A stretch of DNA of 64,000 nucleotides from JAWUXM01 sp034111325 (GTDB lineage Bacteria > Pseudomonadota > Alphaproteobacteria > Rickettsiales > JABIRX01): the NCBI GenBank assembly GCA_034111325.1, contig JAWUXM010000013.1:1-64000 (forward strand), in the 5' to 3' direction. Positions 51,666 through 61,281 of this stretch are shown in pieces. The notes beneath the pieces are model-generated. The model had not been told where the DNA came from. It ran no database searches and saw only the letters and a program-made list of their open reading frames with translations. The position numbers were made by a program, and so were the translations under genes. Numbering within the stretch: position 1 is the first letter of the stretch; each line of letters starts with the position of its first letter.

Positions 51666-52431
51666 TCACTGCATGATCCGACGGGCGCTGCCAACCACGT
51701 GATTCCTGAATAACTTGTGTAGATTGTAGATTGTCACGTAAATTTGGCGTAATCCAAATATGATCTAAACGTCTTCCGCGAGCAGATTTCTCCCAATCAC
51801 GCGCCCTATAACTCCACCAGCTATAAAGCTTTTTATCATGATCTGTAAATTCACGATGCGTATCACACCAATCTCTGCTTGCTTTGAGCGCATTAAGCTT
51901 TTTCACCTCAATTGGCGTATGTGAGACGACATCAAGTAATTGCTTATGTGACCAGACATCATGCTCTAACGGCGCAATATTAAAATCTCCCACGATAATC
52001 ATTTTATCCTGTGGTGTTCTTGCAGAGAAAATCTGCGTCATTTCGTCAACAAAATCTAATTTATGAGCGAATTTTGGATTCAGTTTAGGGTCAGGCACAT
52101 CGCCGCCGGCAGGAATATAGAAATTATGCACTTCTATATCATTAGGCAAAACTGCTGAAATATGGCGCTTATCACCCTTTTTTACCATATCACGGGTTTG
52201 AATATTAGCTAAAGGAAGTTTAGAGAGAATTGCTACGCCATTATATGATTTTTCACCAGTAAAAGCGATGTAATCATAACCCATTTTTTTAATTTCTGCT
52301 TCAGGAAAGAATTGATCTTGCGTTTTGGTTTCTTGCAAGCAAATCACATCTGGTTGATGTTCTGCGGCAAGCTTTCCTAGTAAATCAATTCGTAAGCGTA
52401 CTGAATTTATATTCCAAGAAACAAGTTTCAT
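51634..52431 (-). CDS. xth: Exonuclease III family AP endonuclease, second paralogue
   Basis: A 265-residue ExoIII-type nuclease. LVSWNINSVRLRIDLL, ICLQETKTQDQFFP (metal Glu), YNGVAILSKLPL, VGDFNIAPLEHDVW, WWSYRARDW and SDHAVI near the end. It is more like the canonical E. coli XthA than the copy at 42256-43056 (QET rather than QEL). It overlaps waaA at the 3' end and lies directly upstream of a metC-like gene end-to-start. Confidence 0.94.
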   Translation of the reverse strand: MKLVSWNINSVRLRIDLLGKLAAEHQPDVICLQETKTQDQFFPEAEIKKMGYDYIAFTGEKSYNGVAILSKLPLANIQTRDMVKKGDKRHISAVLPNDIEVHNFYIPAGGDVPDPKLNPKFAHKLDFVDEMTQIFSARTPQDKMIIVGDFNIAPLEHDVWSHKQLLDVVSHTPIEVKKLNALKASRDWCDTHREFTDHDKKLYSWWSYRARDWEKSARGRRLDHIWITPNLRDNLQSTQVIQESRGWQRPSDHAVITAQFHRFVL

Positions 52432-53562
52432 TTATTTGAGAGTTTTGAGTGCCTGTTCAAGATCAGCCTTGATGTCATCAATATCTTCTAGACCAATATG
52501 GAATCTAACCAGATATTCAGAATCAACAGTCGCCACATTTTCAAAAAACATCACTAAGCTTTCATAGCCTCCCCATGAATAGCCTATGCCAAAAAGCTTT
52601 AAGCTATCGACGACTTTTATTAGCTGTTTCTTGCTGTATTTTTTCTTAAAAGTGCAGCTAAACAACCCCGAAGCGCCTGTAAATTGCTTTTTCCATAATT
52701 TATGTCCTGCATCAGATGATAAAGCAGGGTAAATCACTTTCTCAACTTCCTTGCGCGATTTCAACCATTTCGCAATCACCAAAGCAGATTTGTAATGTTG
52801 CTCCATTCTAACTGACAATGTTTTAATTCCGCGTAGCGCTAAATAGCAATCATAAGGGCTAGCACGCACGCCAGCACGATTCACATATGCATGCACCTTA
52901 CGGTAGTTTGCTAGATTATTATGCGTAATTGAGCCCAATAATATATCTGAATGACCAGAAATATATTTTGAACAAGATTGGATAGAAATATCAACACCAT
53001 GCCCAATGGCATCGAGAAAATAACCTCCACTCCATGTATTGTCGATTATTGTGCAAATATTATGTGTTTTTGCCAACTTACTAATCGCCGCTATATCTTG
53101 TACAGTGAAGCTAATTGAACCGGGGCTTTCTAAGAAAATTAGTTTTGTGTTATCTTTAACTAGCTTAGCGAGTTCCTTTGCAGAGCTATCGGCTGGGTAA
53201 TAATCTGTTTCAATACCAAACTTTTTTAATTCATTATCACAAAAATTTCGTGTTGGGCCATATACTTCTTCATCAACAAGGATGTGATCACCATTTTTTA
53301 ATAAAGCACTCAAAACCGATGTAATTGCTGAAAGACCAGATGGTGTAATAATTGTCTTATAGCCATTCTCAAGCTTACAAATTGTCTCAGCTAAGGCATA
53401 AGTCGTATCCGTGCCTAGCCTACCATATGGCTGCTCTGATTTTTGCAGATCCGCTATAGAGTCAAACAATATCGTAGATGTCTGAAAAATAGGCACATTA
53501 ACATTGCCCGAATATTTCTTAACATCGTGATTTGCTTCCAGTAAAATAGTCTTTTTTTTCAT
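52432..53562 (-). CDS. metC: Cystathionine beta-lyase family PLP enzyme
   Basis: A 376-residue Cys/Met metabolism PLP enzyme. NVNVPIFQTSTILFDS, GTDTTYALAETICKLENG, IDNTWSGGYFLDAIGHG, and the PLP lysine in QSCSKYISGHSDILLGS, plus YSWGGYESLVMF near the end. These agree best with cystathionine beta-lyase (alphaproteobacterial MetC), giving homocysteine, but gamma-synthase or methionine lyase cannot be excluded. Overlaps yqaA by 4 bp. Confidence 0.85.
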   Translation of the reverse strand: MKKKTILLEANHDVKKYSGNVNVPIFQTSTILFDSIADLQKSEQPYGRLGTDTTYALAETICKLENGYKTIITPSGLSAITSVLSALLKNGDHILVDEEVYGPTRNFCDNELKKFGIETDYYPADSSAKELAKLVKDNTKLIFLESPGSISFTVQDIAAISKLAKTHNICTIIDNTWSGGYFLDAIGHGVDISIQSCSKYISGHSDILLGSITHNNLANYRKVHAYVNRAGVRASPYDCYLALRGIKTLSVRMEQHYKSALVIAKWLKSRKEVEKVIYPALSSDAGHKLWKKQFTGASGLFSCTFKKKYSKKQLIKVVDSLKLFGIGYSWGGYESLVMFFENVATVDSEYLVRFHIGLEDIDDIKADLEQALKTLK

Positions 53563-53966
53563 AGTAATATAACCAAATAATAAACCGCTTTGCCTAGAAA
53601 TAACAATATTAGAAACAAAGCCAAGTTAATTTTTATAAATCCTGCAAACAACGTAAATAAATTACCAAAGAAATCTACCCATGAAAATAATAATAGCCAT
53701 ATCAAATAACTGCTAAATTTTCTGATATTTTGCCAGTTTTTTTTATCTATCGTGTATAGGCTAGAATGGCGCAACGCGCCTATAAACCGACCTATATAAT
53801 AATTTATTAAACTACCCAACATGCTTGCTAGCAAGGCTGTTGTGTAAATCAGATATTTATTATATTCAGGAAAAGAAGCCATTATTTCTACAACTGACTC
53901 CGTGCGCAAGGGTAGGATTATTGCAGCGGTCAAAGAATCAATAAATAGATGAATAAAATGCTCCAT
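53559..53966 (-). CDS. yqaA: YqaA family (DedA/SNARE-associated-like) membrane protein
   Basis: A 135-residue membrane protein with three or four helices. SLTAAIILPLRTESVVEIMA corresponds to the family's SAT-LPxPSE segment and ALLASMLGSLINYYIGRFIG to its Gly-rich helix with the polar NYYIGR end. YqaA and DedA proteins are linked to membrane lipid flipping and membrane energetics. It sits in ispA-yqaA-metC with overlaps of 1-4 bp, so is translationally coupled. Confidence 0.75.
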   Translation of the reverse strand: MEHFIHLFIDSLTAAIILPLRTESVVEIMASFPEYNKYLIYTTALLASMLGSLINYYIGRFIGALRHSSLYTIDKKNWQNIRKFSSYLIWLLLFSWVDFFGNLFTLFAGFIKINLALFLILLFLGKAVYYLVILL

Positions 53967-54856
53967 TATTTTTTCCTTGTTAAAATAAATTCTGCGAGAT
54001 CACGTAATAAATCAGCCTCTTTTCCAAAAACATGCAAATGCTCTATTGCCTGTTTAACAAGCATTTCAGCTTGTTTACGTGCTTGCTCCTTACCTAAGAT
54101 TTTTACAAAAGTTGCCTTTCCCTGCTTTTGATCTTTACCAGCTGTTTTGCCAAGAGTTTTTGTATTAGTTGTAACATCTAATAAATCATCAGCAATTTGA
54201 TAAGCAATACCGATATCATGGGCGTAACGCTTAATACTATTACGTATTGGCTCTTCAACATTTGCCATAATCGCCCCTGATTCGCAGGAAAATTTAATCA
54301 AAGCGCCAGTTTTTAATTTCTGTAAATGTACTATTTCATCAAGAGTTAAGGCTCCATCCTTACTATTCATATCAATATACTGCCCGCCAGCCATTCCAGT
54401 AAATCCAATAGAGCGCGCCATTTCTGCAACTAAATTATTACGAATTACGGGGTCTGGATGTGTCTCCCTATTCGCTAAAATCTCAAAAGCAAAAGTTAAT
54501 AGAGCATCACCAGCTAGAATAGCTGTTGCTTCACTATATTGCCTGTGGCAGCTAGCCTTACCACGCCTCATATCATCATTATCCATTGATGGCAAATCAT
54601 CATGGATTAGAGAGTAAGTATGAATTAATTCAGCGACGCTACCGACGATGATAGAGGATTGGCGTGAAACATTGAGCATGTCTGAAACAGCCACAACCAT
54701 GAATGATCGCAGCATTTTACCTGAAGAAAGGGACATGTAGCGCATTGCTTCAAGCAAGCCCGCTTCTGCACCTAATCCATCAGTAGATAGCAAACTATCT
54801 ATGCGCTTCCTTGTAAGATCTGCTGTTTCTAAAAGTTGATCGCCGAACCTGCTCAC
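53966..54856 (-). CDS. ispA: Farnesyl diphosphate synthase
   Basis: A 296-residue prenyl transferase that makes C15 farnesyl diphosphate for ubiquinone and undecaprenyl carriers. The first aspartate-rich motif is DDLPSMDNDDMRRG with two residues between the Asp pairs as in bacterial FPP synthases; the second is DDLLD. GGQYIDM and KTGALIKFS stand between. It starts the ispA-yqaA-metC unit; dxs, often next to ispA, is absent. Confidence 0.93.
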   Translation of the reverse strand: MSRFGDQLLETADLTRKRIDSLLSTDGLGAEAGLLEAMRYMSLSSGKMLRSFMVVAVSDMLNVSRQSSIIVGSVAELIHTYSLIHDDLPSMDNDDMRRGKASCHRQYSEATAILAGDALLTFAFEILANRETHPDPVIRNNLVAEMARSIGFTGMAGGQYIDMNSKDGALTLDEIVHLQKLKTGALIKFSCESGAIMANVEEPIRNSIKRYAHDIGIAYQIADDLLDVTTNTKTLGKTAGKDQKQGKATFVKILGKEQARKQAEMLVKQAIEHLHVFGKEADLLRDLAEFILTRKK

Positions 54857-54873
54857 TAGGGAAAAAAGTAAAA

Positions 54874-55311
54874 TTAGTAACGCATTACTAAAACTGATCT
54901 TTTTGAGTGTCTAACAACTTTCGCTGAATTTGGACCCAATAAATAATCCCTTAGTTCTGGACGATGTGCAGAAATCATGATTAAGTCAGCATCAATTTTG
55001 TCAGCAGTATTAATAATTGATTGGTAAACTGCTCCACCTTTTGCAACAATAATGTGACCAATATCAATTGAATCATCAGTTAAGTTCTCATCAACAAATT
55101 GATGAAGTGCTTCCTTTGTTTTTTCTATTACTCTATCAACCGAACCTTTCGGGAAATATTGAGAAACAAGGCTCATACCGTAATCAGGAACCGCAGTCAT
55201 GATGTGTAATTTTGCATTAAACTTGGTTACTAATTCTTTAACTATAGGCAAAGAATCATTCCACGAGTTATTTTCAAAAATATCTATCGGGTAAAGAATA
55301 TTTTTATACAT
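54874..55311 (-). CDS. Universal stress protein (UspA family) linked to TRAP transporter
   Basis: A 145-residue Usp domain: NILYPIDIFENNSWNDSLPI, HIMTAVPD and the C-terminal nucleotide site DLIMISAHRPELRDYLLGPNSAKVVRHSKRS with G-X2-G-X9-G-like spacing only partly kept (LGPNSAKVVRHS). It is 15 bp behind the TRAP permease. In Halomonas an Usp protein (TeaD) adjusts TRAP transporter activity, so a similar role here is likely by position. Confidence 0.85.
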   Translation of the reverse strand: MYKNILYPIDIFENNSWNDSLPIVKELVTKFNAKLHIMTAVPDYGMSLVSQYFPKGSVDRVIEKTKEALHQFVDENLTDDSIDIGHIIVAKGGAVYQSIINTADKIDADLIMISAHRPELRDYLLGPNSAKVVRHSKRSVLVMRY

Positions 55312-55325
55312 AAGGGTGCCTCAAA

Positions 55326-57917
55326 CTATTTAACAAGGTTAATGGAACTATTAGCTCTGCTTTTCTGTCTAATGTAAACAAAAAAGAAAAGTAGCATAGC
55401 CGGTATATACATCAGATGTTTAGATGGCTGCTGCCGTGGCAGCTTAATTTCAGTAATTTCGAAATCCATGTCAAATCCATCCTTCTTGGCTTGGCTACCA
55501 AATTTAGCATAATCAACTAACATTCTACTATCCTCCTCATAAAGCATGGCGCCATAATTCTCTAGTCTCTCCCTACCACTATCGCCTTCAGGAGTAACAA
55601 TACTAATTACATAGCGCTTGTCACGACCAAGAAAGTCCCTACCAACGACAACTACTCGGAAATCTTCACCGACCTCTCTTTCAGCCATAACACGCTCAAT
55701 ATTTAAAGGGTTTTCCCTTTTGTAAGGCGCTGATACTTGGTTGATCCATAAATTTGGCAAGAAGATCATAAGAGAGGCAATAAGTAAAAGCGCACTCTCG
55801 AATATTTTACTTTTCACAACAAGATAGTTTTGCGTTGCAGCGGTAAAGATTAAAATTGCAACAGACATTTTTAGAAAGACGAAGATTCCATACCAGACAC
55901 TATTTACGCCAATCAAAAGCATCTCATTATCATACATAAAGATGAACGGAAGAATCATCGTTCTAATGCTGTAAACAAACGCCTGTAGACTTGTTTTGAT
56001 TGGGTCACCACCTGAAACAGCTGCTGCTGCAAACGAGGCTAGCCCAACGGGGGGCGTAACATCTGCCATAATCCCAAAGTAGAACACGAATAAATGCACA
56101 GCAATTAATGGTACAAGAAGACCATTTTGCTTGCCAAGCTGAACAATCACCGTTGCCATTAGGCTAGATACAACAATATAATTTGCAGTTGTTGGTAGCC
56201 CCATACCAAGAATCAGACAAATAAAGGCTGTAAATATTAACATTAACAGGACAGAATCCCCAGCTACTATGCTGACAACTTCTGTCATTTTATTACCAAC
56301 ACCTGTTTGCGTTACGACTCCAACAATAATCCCCGCTGCAGCAGTTGCAATTCCGATTGCAGCCATATTACGCGCACCAGTTACTAACCCTTCAAATAAG
56401 TCCCTAAAACCTTCTTTAACCGCAGGATTAACTTTTGCCTTTTCGCCTCTTAAAAGTGCGATAGCAGGTTTTTGTGTAACTAAAATAAAAATCATAAATA
56501 CAGTTGCCCAAAACGCTGAAAGCCCTGGTGATAGCCTTTCTACCATTAAGCACCATACCAATACAACTATCGGCAAAATAAAGTGCAAACCTGTTTTTAC
56601 AGTTGGCCCAACTTCTGGCAGCTCAGTAATTTCCCCACCATTATCATCTTCCAACTCAACAAAGCGTGATTTATACCAAAGCAACCCTAAATAGAATATT
56701 GCTATTATACTGCCACTCGCCAATATTGCATGATCTGGAAAGATAGACTTAACAAAAGAGAAAATATGATAAACGATAAAGGTAAGGATAATAAGGCTCG
56801 ATACAATTATACCACTAGTCAAGAGCCGTGCTTTTGCTGTTGAAATATTTCTCTTTGGTAAGGCTGGCATATTATATTTCACTGCTTCTAAATGCACTAT
56901 GTAAAGAAGGGCTATGTATGAAATTACAGCTGGGATAAAAGCATGCTTAACAACTTCAATATAAGGAATCCCGATATACTCTACCATTAAGAAAGCTGCC
57001 GCACCCATAACCGGAGGCATAATCTGACCATTTACCGACGAAGCTACTTCAACCGAACCCGCCTTCTCACGACTAAAACCTACACGTCGCATTAATGGAA
57101 TAGTAAATGTTCCTGTTGTAACCACATTAGCAATAGAGGATCCTGAAATTAGACCAGTTAATGCTGATGATAATACCGCTGCTTTTGCTGGACCACCTTT
57201 TAAATGACCAAGTAATGAAAAAGCAACTTTGATAAAATAGTTACCTGCACCAGCGCGCTCTAACAATGCTCCAAATAATACGAACAAGAATACAAAACTT
57301 GTCGACACACCTAGCGCAATACCGAAGACTCCTTCTGTAGCAAGCCATTGATGTGATGCAATCTTAGTGAGGTTTGCACCTTTGTGCATCAACACATCTG
57401 GCATATAACGTCCAAAATATGTATATAATAAAAACAATGTTGCAATTGTGGCTAATGGCGGCCCAAGAGCTCGCCTCGTTGCCTCTATCAGAAATGCAAT
57501 ACCGACCACAGAAACTGCAATGTCTATATTATTAGGCATACCAGAACGCTTTGAAAGGCCTTCATAGAACAGCAACAAATATAAAGCACTCAATGCAGCA
57601 GACCCAGCGATAATCCAGTCACTGATTGGTACATATTCACGCGGAGATTTTTTAGTTCTTGGATAAGATAAGAAGACCAATACTAAGGCAAAAGCCAAAT
57701 GTATATATCGAGATTTTGTACCGTCTAATACGAATATATTCAGAGCAAATGGTAATGGCGAAGCAATCCATAATTGGAACATGGACCATAAAAAAGCCAC
57801 TCCCAAAATAACATTTAATGTAAAGCCAGAAGGGCGTCGAGCACCTGCATCATTATCAAGTACTAGATCTTGTATATCATCAGAAATCTCGACCGCTGCT
57901 CCTTTTTTGCCTGACAT
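55326..57917 (-). CDS. TRAP transporter fused permease (TAXI type)
   Basis: An 863-residue fusion of the small (4 TM) and large (12 TM) TRAP subunits. The small-subunit part covers about 35-165; the DctM-like part begins near 180 (FLFVLFGALLERAGAGNYFI) and has GPAKAAVLSSALTGLISGSS, MPPVMGAAAFLM, GMGLPTTANYIVVSSL and ADVTPPVGLASFAAAAVSGG. Residues about 715-830 form a soluble C-terminal domain (DUF3394-like). Works with the TAXI receptor encoded 104 bp upstream. Substrate unknown; dicarboxylates or amino acids such as glutamate are usual. Confidence 0.92.
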   Translation of the reverse strand: MSGKKGAAVEISDDIQDLVLDNDAGARRPSGFTLNVILGVAFLWSMFQLWIASPLPFALNIFVLDGTKSRYIHLAFALVLVFLSYPRTKKSPREYVPISDWIIAGSAALSALYLLLFYEGLSKRSGMPNNIDIAVSVVGIAFLIEATRRALGPPLATIATLFLLYTYFGRYMPDVLMHKGANLTKIASHQWLATEGVFGIALGVSTSFVFLFVLFGALLERAGAGNYFIKVAFSLLGHLKGGPAKAAVLSSALTGLISGSSIANVVTTGTFTIPLMRRVGFSREKAGSVEVASSVNGQIMPPVMGAAAFLMVEYIGIPYIEVVKHAFIPAVISYIALLYIVHLEAVKYNMPALPKRNISTAKARLLTSGIIVSSLIILTFIVYHIFSFVKSIFPDHAILASGSIIAIFYLGLLWYKSRFVELEDDNGGEITELPEVGPTVKTGLHFILPIVVLVWCLMVERLSPGLSAFWATVFMIFILVTQKPAIALLRGEKAKVNPAVKEGFRDLFEGLVTGARNMAAIGIATAAAGIIVGVVTQTGVGNKMTEVVSIVAGDSVLLMLIFTAFICLILGMGLPTTANYIVVSSLMATVIVQLGKQNGLLVPLIAVHLFVFYFGIMADVTPPVGLASFAAAAVSGGDPIKTSLQAFVYSIRTMILPFIFMYDNEMLLIGVNSVWYGIFVFLKMSVAILIFTAATQNYLVVKSKIFESALLLIASLMIFLPNLWINQVSAPYKRENPLNIERVMAEREVGEDFRVVVVGRDFLGRDKRYVISIVTPEGDSGRERLENYGAMLYEEDSRMLVDYAKFGSQAKKDGFDMDFEITEIKLPRQQPSKHLMYIPAMLLFFFVYIRQKSRANSSINLVK

Positions 57918-58021
57918 AAATTTTTATATTAAGTTATTTAAACTATCTAAACACACAAAAATAGGGAGACTAAGAAGATCTTAATCAACAAGTTCTAAAA
58001 GAGTATGTGGGGGACTTCAAA

Positions 58022-59014
58022 CTATTTTTTGATATAACCCTTTTCCAAGAAATACCTTCTTGCGCCAGGGTGAAGAGGCGCTGTATTTCCGCTGTACACT
58101 AGATCTTTTGGATTAAGTGCTTGGAAAACAGGATGCAATGTTTTAAAGTTATCAAAATTATCAAACACTGCTTTAACTACTTCATAAGCCACATCATCTG
58201 GCAAACTTGAAGTTGTACTTATTGTTGCTGTTACACCAAAAGACTTAATATCTTTCGGGTTACCAACATACATTCCTCCAGGAATGGTTGCGAAGCTATA
58301 ATAGCTATTTTTATTCACAAGATCTGAAACTTCTTTTCCTGTTATGTTTATAAGCTTAGCTTTGCAAGAAGTTGTAACTTCTTGTATAGCACCATTTGGA
58401 TGCCCGGAAGCGTATATCATCGCATCTATCTTATTATCACAAACAGCCTGTGGTTGCTCAGAAGCTTTTAATTCAGAAGCAAGTTTAAAGCTATCTTTTG
58501 TCCAACCTTTTGCTGCCATTAACACTTCCATAGTCGCTCTCTGACCAGAACCAGGATTTCCAATATTAACTCTCTTACCTACTAAATCATCAAGGGTTTT
58601 AATCCCTGCATCGGACCTAACTGCAATTGTAAAAACTTCTGTATGGAGAGAGAAAAGAGAGCGTAGGTTTTTACGAGGCTCCTGCCCTGCAAAAGGACCA
58701 GTACCTTCATATGCATGGTATTGCCAATCTGACTGCACTACAGCCATATCAAGATTGGACACCTCTAATGCATTAAGATTATAAATTGAACCACCCGTAG
58801 ATTCAACAGAGCATCTAATACCGTGATCTTTTCGAGAACGATTGACAAGGCGACAGATTGCGCCACCAGCTGGATAGTAAACCCCCGTTACACCACCAGT
58901 ACCGATTGTAACAAATGTATCCTCAGCGTTACTCTGTGGCATAAAAGCCCCAAGGAAAAACGTAGCAACAAATGATGCCAAAGTTAAAGACTTAAAGTAT
59001 TTCTTAACGCTCAT
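58022..59014 (-). CDS. TAXI family TRAP solute-binding protein
   Basis: A 330-residue periplasmic receptor with a signal peptide ending near PQSNAED. The family opens FVTIGTGGVTGVYYPAGGAI and continues CSVESTGGSIYNLNALE, AVVQSDWQYHAYEG, LFSLHTEVFTIAVR, VNIGNPGSGQRATMEVLM. Gathers solute for the Na-driven TRAP permease just downstream. Starts the receptor-permease-Usp operon. Confidence 0.94.
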   Translation of the reverse strand: MSVKKYFKSLTLASFVATFFLGAFMPQSNAEDTFVTIGTGGVTGVYYPAGGAICRLVNRSRKDHGIRCSVESTGGSIYNLNALEVSNLDMAVVQSDWQYHAYEGTGPFAGQEPRKNLRSLFSLHTEVFTIAVRSDAGIKTLDDLVGKRVNIGNPGSGQRATMEVLMAAKGWTKDSFKLASELKASEQPQAVCDNKIDAMIYASGHPNGAIQEVTTSCKAKLINITGKEVSDLVNKNSYYSFATIPGGMYVGNPKDIKSFGVTATISTTSSLPDDVAYEVVKAVFDNFDNFKTLHPVFQALNPKDLVYSGNTAPLHPGARRYFLEKGYIKK

Positions 59015-59229
59015 ATCTACACCCGTAAATTAAATTTTAATTAAAGATTTTCACCCCTCTCTGCGTATCGACATGTAACTACATATTACCGACTTGGTAA
59101 ATTACAAGTACTTATTTGATATTCACCAACAAAAATCACCTAAATATGCTTTGATGATACGAAACTATCTGTTATTACGCAACCAAAAAAAGTCAGGACA
59201 AAACTTATAGCACCCATTGTCGCACGCGG

Positions 59230-60030
59230 CTATAAAATTATTGGCGAAGCATAATTGCCAAAAACCTTGACTTTGTAGGCACCAAAAATATCTATGCTCC
59301 CTTCCCCAATAAAATCATTAACCTCAAATATGACGTGTTTTTTATCAATAAAAGAGGTCAGAATCTCGCAATCATAGCTAGACGCAAGCAAAGAAACCAC
59401 CTCTTCTTGCAATATTTCACTGCCGTCTAAGCGAGATATCATACCAATAGTTCTATCATCACCAGTCTTCTCAGTTTCGACTAACGCCGCTGCATAAAGC
59501 TTAGGTAAATCCTTAGCATCTTCACCAACAATAAACGGAATTTCGGCAAAAATTTGAATATTACTATGTTGAGAAAGGCTGTACCAGCAGTCTTCATCCG
59601 CAACGCCAAATACTGCAACTGAATGTTTTCTATTAGCTACATCATTAAAAATTTCTTCTGCAGATTTGCTTTGGATGATGTTAGTGAATGAGCCAAAATA
59701 TTCTCGCGCACGCCAATACCCCTCCGCTTCTGAATGTTGCGTACAGACTGCAATGCTAAATTTTTCCTCTATATTCAAAGACGCAGAAATGATTAAACGC
59801 CAGATTTGCCCTACAAATTCTTTTGGCAAATTTGGATATGCTTTTGTTGTTAAATCGCGTAGCATAATCGCCTCTCGACCAGCACGAATTACACTAACAT
59901 CTTGCCTATTTGCTTTTTTAATTTGCCCTACTTGTTTAACTAATTTTGTTCTATCAATCAACTGTGCTAATATGTTTTGATCAATGGCATCAATCTCTGA
60001 GCGTATGGAATCCAGCTGCTGTTTTATCAT
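59230..60030 (-). CDS. Chorismate mutase (AroQ class) with C-terminal extension
   Basis: A 266-residue protein whose first 90 residues are a helical AroQ chorismate mutase: IRSEIDAIDQNILAQLIDRT, KLVKQVGQIKKAN, VIRAGREAIMLRDL, LPKEFVGQIWRLIISASLN. It converts chorismate to prephenate for Phe and Tyr. Residues about 95-266 form a second domain with no clear prephenate dehydratase motifs; alphaproteobacterial members of this length near metX are known, with the extension of unknown role. Divergent from metX by 87 bp. Confidence 0.85.
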   Translation of the reverse strand: MIKQQLDSIRSEIDAIDQNILAQLIDRTKLVKQVGQIKKANRQDVSVIRAGREAIMLRDLTTKAYPNLPKEFVGQIWRLIISASLNIEEKFSIAVCTQHSEAEGYWRAREYFGSFTNIIQSKSAEEIFNDVANRKHSVAVFGVADEDCWYSLSQHSNIQIFAEIPFIVGEDAKDLPKLYAAALVETEKTGDDRTIGMISRLDGSEILQEEVVSLLASSYDCEILTSFIDKKHVIFEVNDFIGEGSIDIFGAYKVKVFGNYASPIIL

Positions 60031-60117
60031 AGTAGAGTCTTTTCTTTTATTATTGTTATATTAGGTTATTATCGCCATCCCCTAGATGGACTATTACAAA
60101 CCTTACTGATAATTAAA

Positions 60118-61281
60118 ATGCTGGTCAAATCATATTTTGGAAAAGATTGTAAAGAATATAAGGTTGGCGATGTAGTTCGTCTTGCGCAAGATAAACCTTT
60201 GAAGCTTTCTTCGGGCTTTGAAATAAGCAACTTCCCCGTTGCATACCAAACATATGGCAAGCTAAATGCAAAAAAATCAAATGCTATATTGATCTGTCAT
60301 GCCCTTACTGGAGATCAATATGTTGCCGGCAAACACCCAGTCACTGGGAAGGAAGGCTGGTGGTGCGATGTCGTTGGAGCAAATAAAATCATTGATACTA
60401 ATAAATTTTTTGTTATTTGCCCAAATGTTATAGGCAGCTGCATGGGCTCTTTTGGGCCAAAGGAAATAAGCCCCAAAAATGGCAAACCATATAATCTTGA
60501 CTTCCCACTTATTACCATAAGCGACATGGTCAAAGCACAATATTTACTTGTCACCCAGCATCTCAAGATTAAGAAACTCTTTGCTGTAGTTGGTGGCTCT
60601 ATGGGCGGCATGCAGGCTCTTGAATGGGCATCGAAATATCCAGAAGCTTTGGCATGCGTCATCCCTATTGCAACTGCCGCACACCATACCGCACAAAATA
60701 TCGCTTTTCATGAGGTTGGCAGACAAGCAATTATGGCAGATTCTAATTGGCATGAAGGTAACTATTTAAATAAAAAAACTTTTCCAACGAAGGGATTGTC
60801 CATTGCAAGAATGACAGCACATATCACCTATTTATCAGAAGACTCACTGAGCAATAAATTTGGCCGTAACCTACAAGACAAAATGAATTTATCTTATAAT
60901 TTCGAAGCAGATTTTCAGGTCGAAAGTTATTTGCGTCACCAAGGTGTTAAGTTTGTCGACCGCTTTGATGCAAATTCTTATCTCTACATCACCAAAGCAA
61001 TGGATTATTTTGACTTAGAAAAAGAACATGGCAGCTTGAGTGATGCGTTTAAGAATAGCCTAAATGTAAGATTCTGCCTTGTTGCTTTTTCTGATGATTG
61101 GTTATTTCCACCAAGTGAAGCAAAAAAAGTCATGCAGGCGTTAAATGCTGTTGGGATTAATGTAAGCTTCATCAACATCGAAAGCAACAAAGGTCATGAC
61201 AGTTTCCTCCTTGATATTCCGGCCTTTCACTCTACCATTACCAACTTCTTACAAGGCATTGCTATACAAGAAGGTTTATAA
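60118..61281 (+). CDS. metX: Homoserine O-acyltransferase
   Basis: A 387-residue alpha/beta-hydrolase enzyme that activates homoserine for methionine synthesis, with acetyl- or succinyl-CoA. Landmarks: LICHALTGDQYVAG, WWCDVVGANKIID, FVICPNVIGSCMGSFGP, nucleophile elbow VVGGSMGGMQALEWA, and the catalytic Asp (SDDWLFPPSEA) and His (KGHDSFLLD). Many alphaproteobacterial MetX use succinyl-CoA; sequence here does not decide. Followed directly by metW. Confidence 0.93.
   Translation: MLVKSYFGKDCKEYKVGDVVRLAQDKPLKLSSGFEISNFPVAYQTYGKLNAKKSNAILICHALTGDQYVAGKHPVTGKEGWWCDVVGANKIIDTNKFFVICPNVIGSCMGSFGPKEISPKNGKPYNLDFPLITISDMVKAQYLLVTQHLKIKKLFAVVGGSMGGMQALEWASKYPEALACVIPIATAAHHTAQNIAFHEVGRQAIMADSNWHEGNYLNKKTFPTKGLSIARMTAHITYLSEDSLSNKFGRNLQDKMNLSYNFEADFQVESYLRHQGVKFVDRFDANSYLYITKAMDYFDLEKEHGSLSDAFKNSLNVRFCLVAFSDDWLFPPSEAKKVMQALNAVGINVSFINIESNKGHDSFLLDIPAFHSTITNFLQGIAIQEGL

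Noticed and set aside
42256..52431. The two xth genes as a recent duplication
   Set aside because: The proteins differ along most of their length and in active-site neighbours (LQEL versus LQET), so they represent two old subfamilies.
60031..60117. Possible SAM-II or other SAM riboswitch upstream of metX
   Set aside because: Only a small hairpin (CCATC-CCCTA-GATGG) is seen; the conserved bases and pseudoknot of SAM-II do not match, and the leader is under 90 bp.
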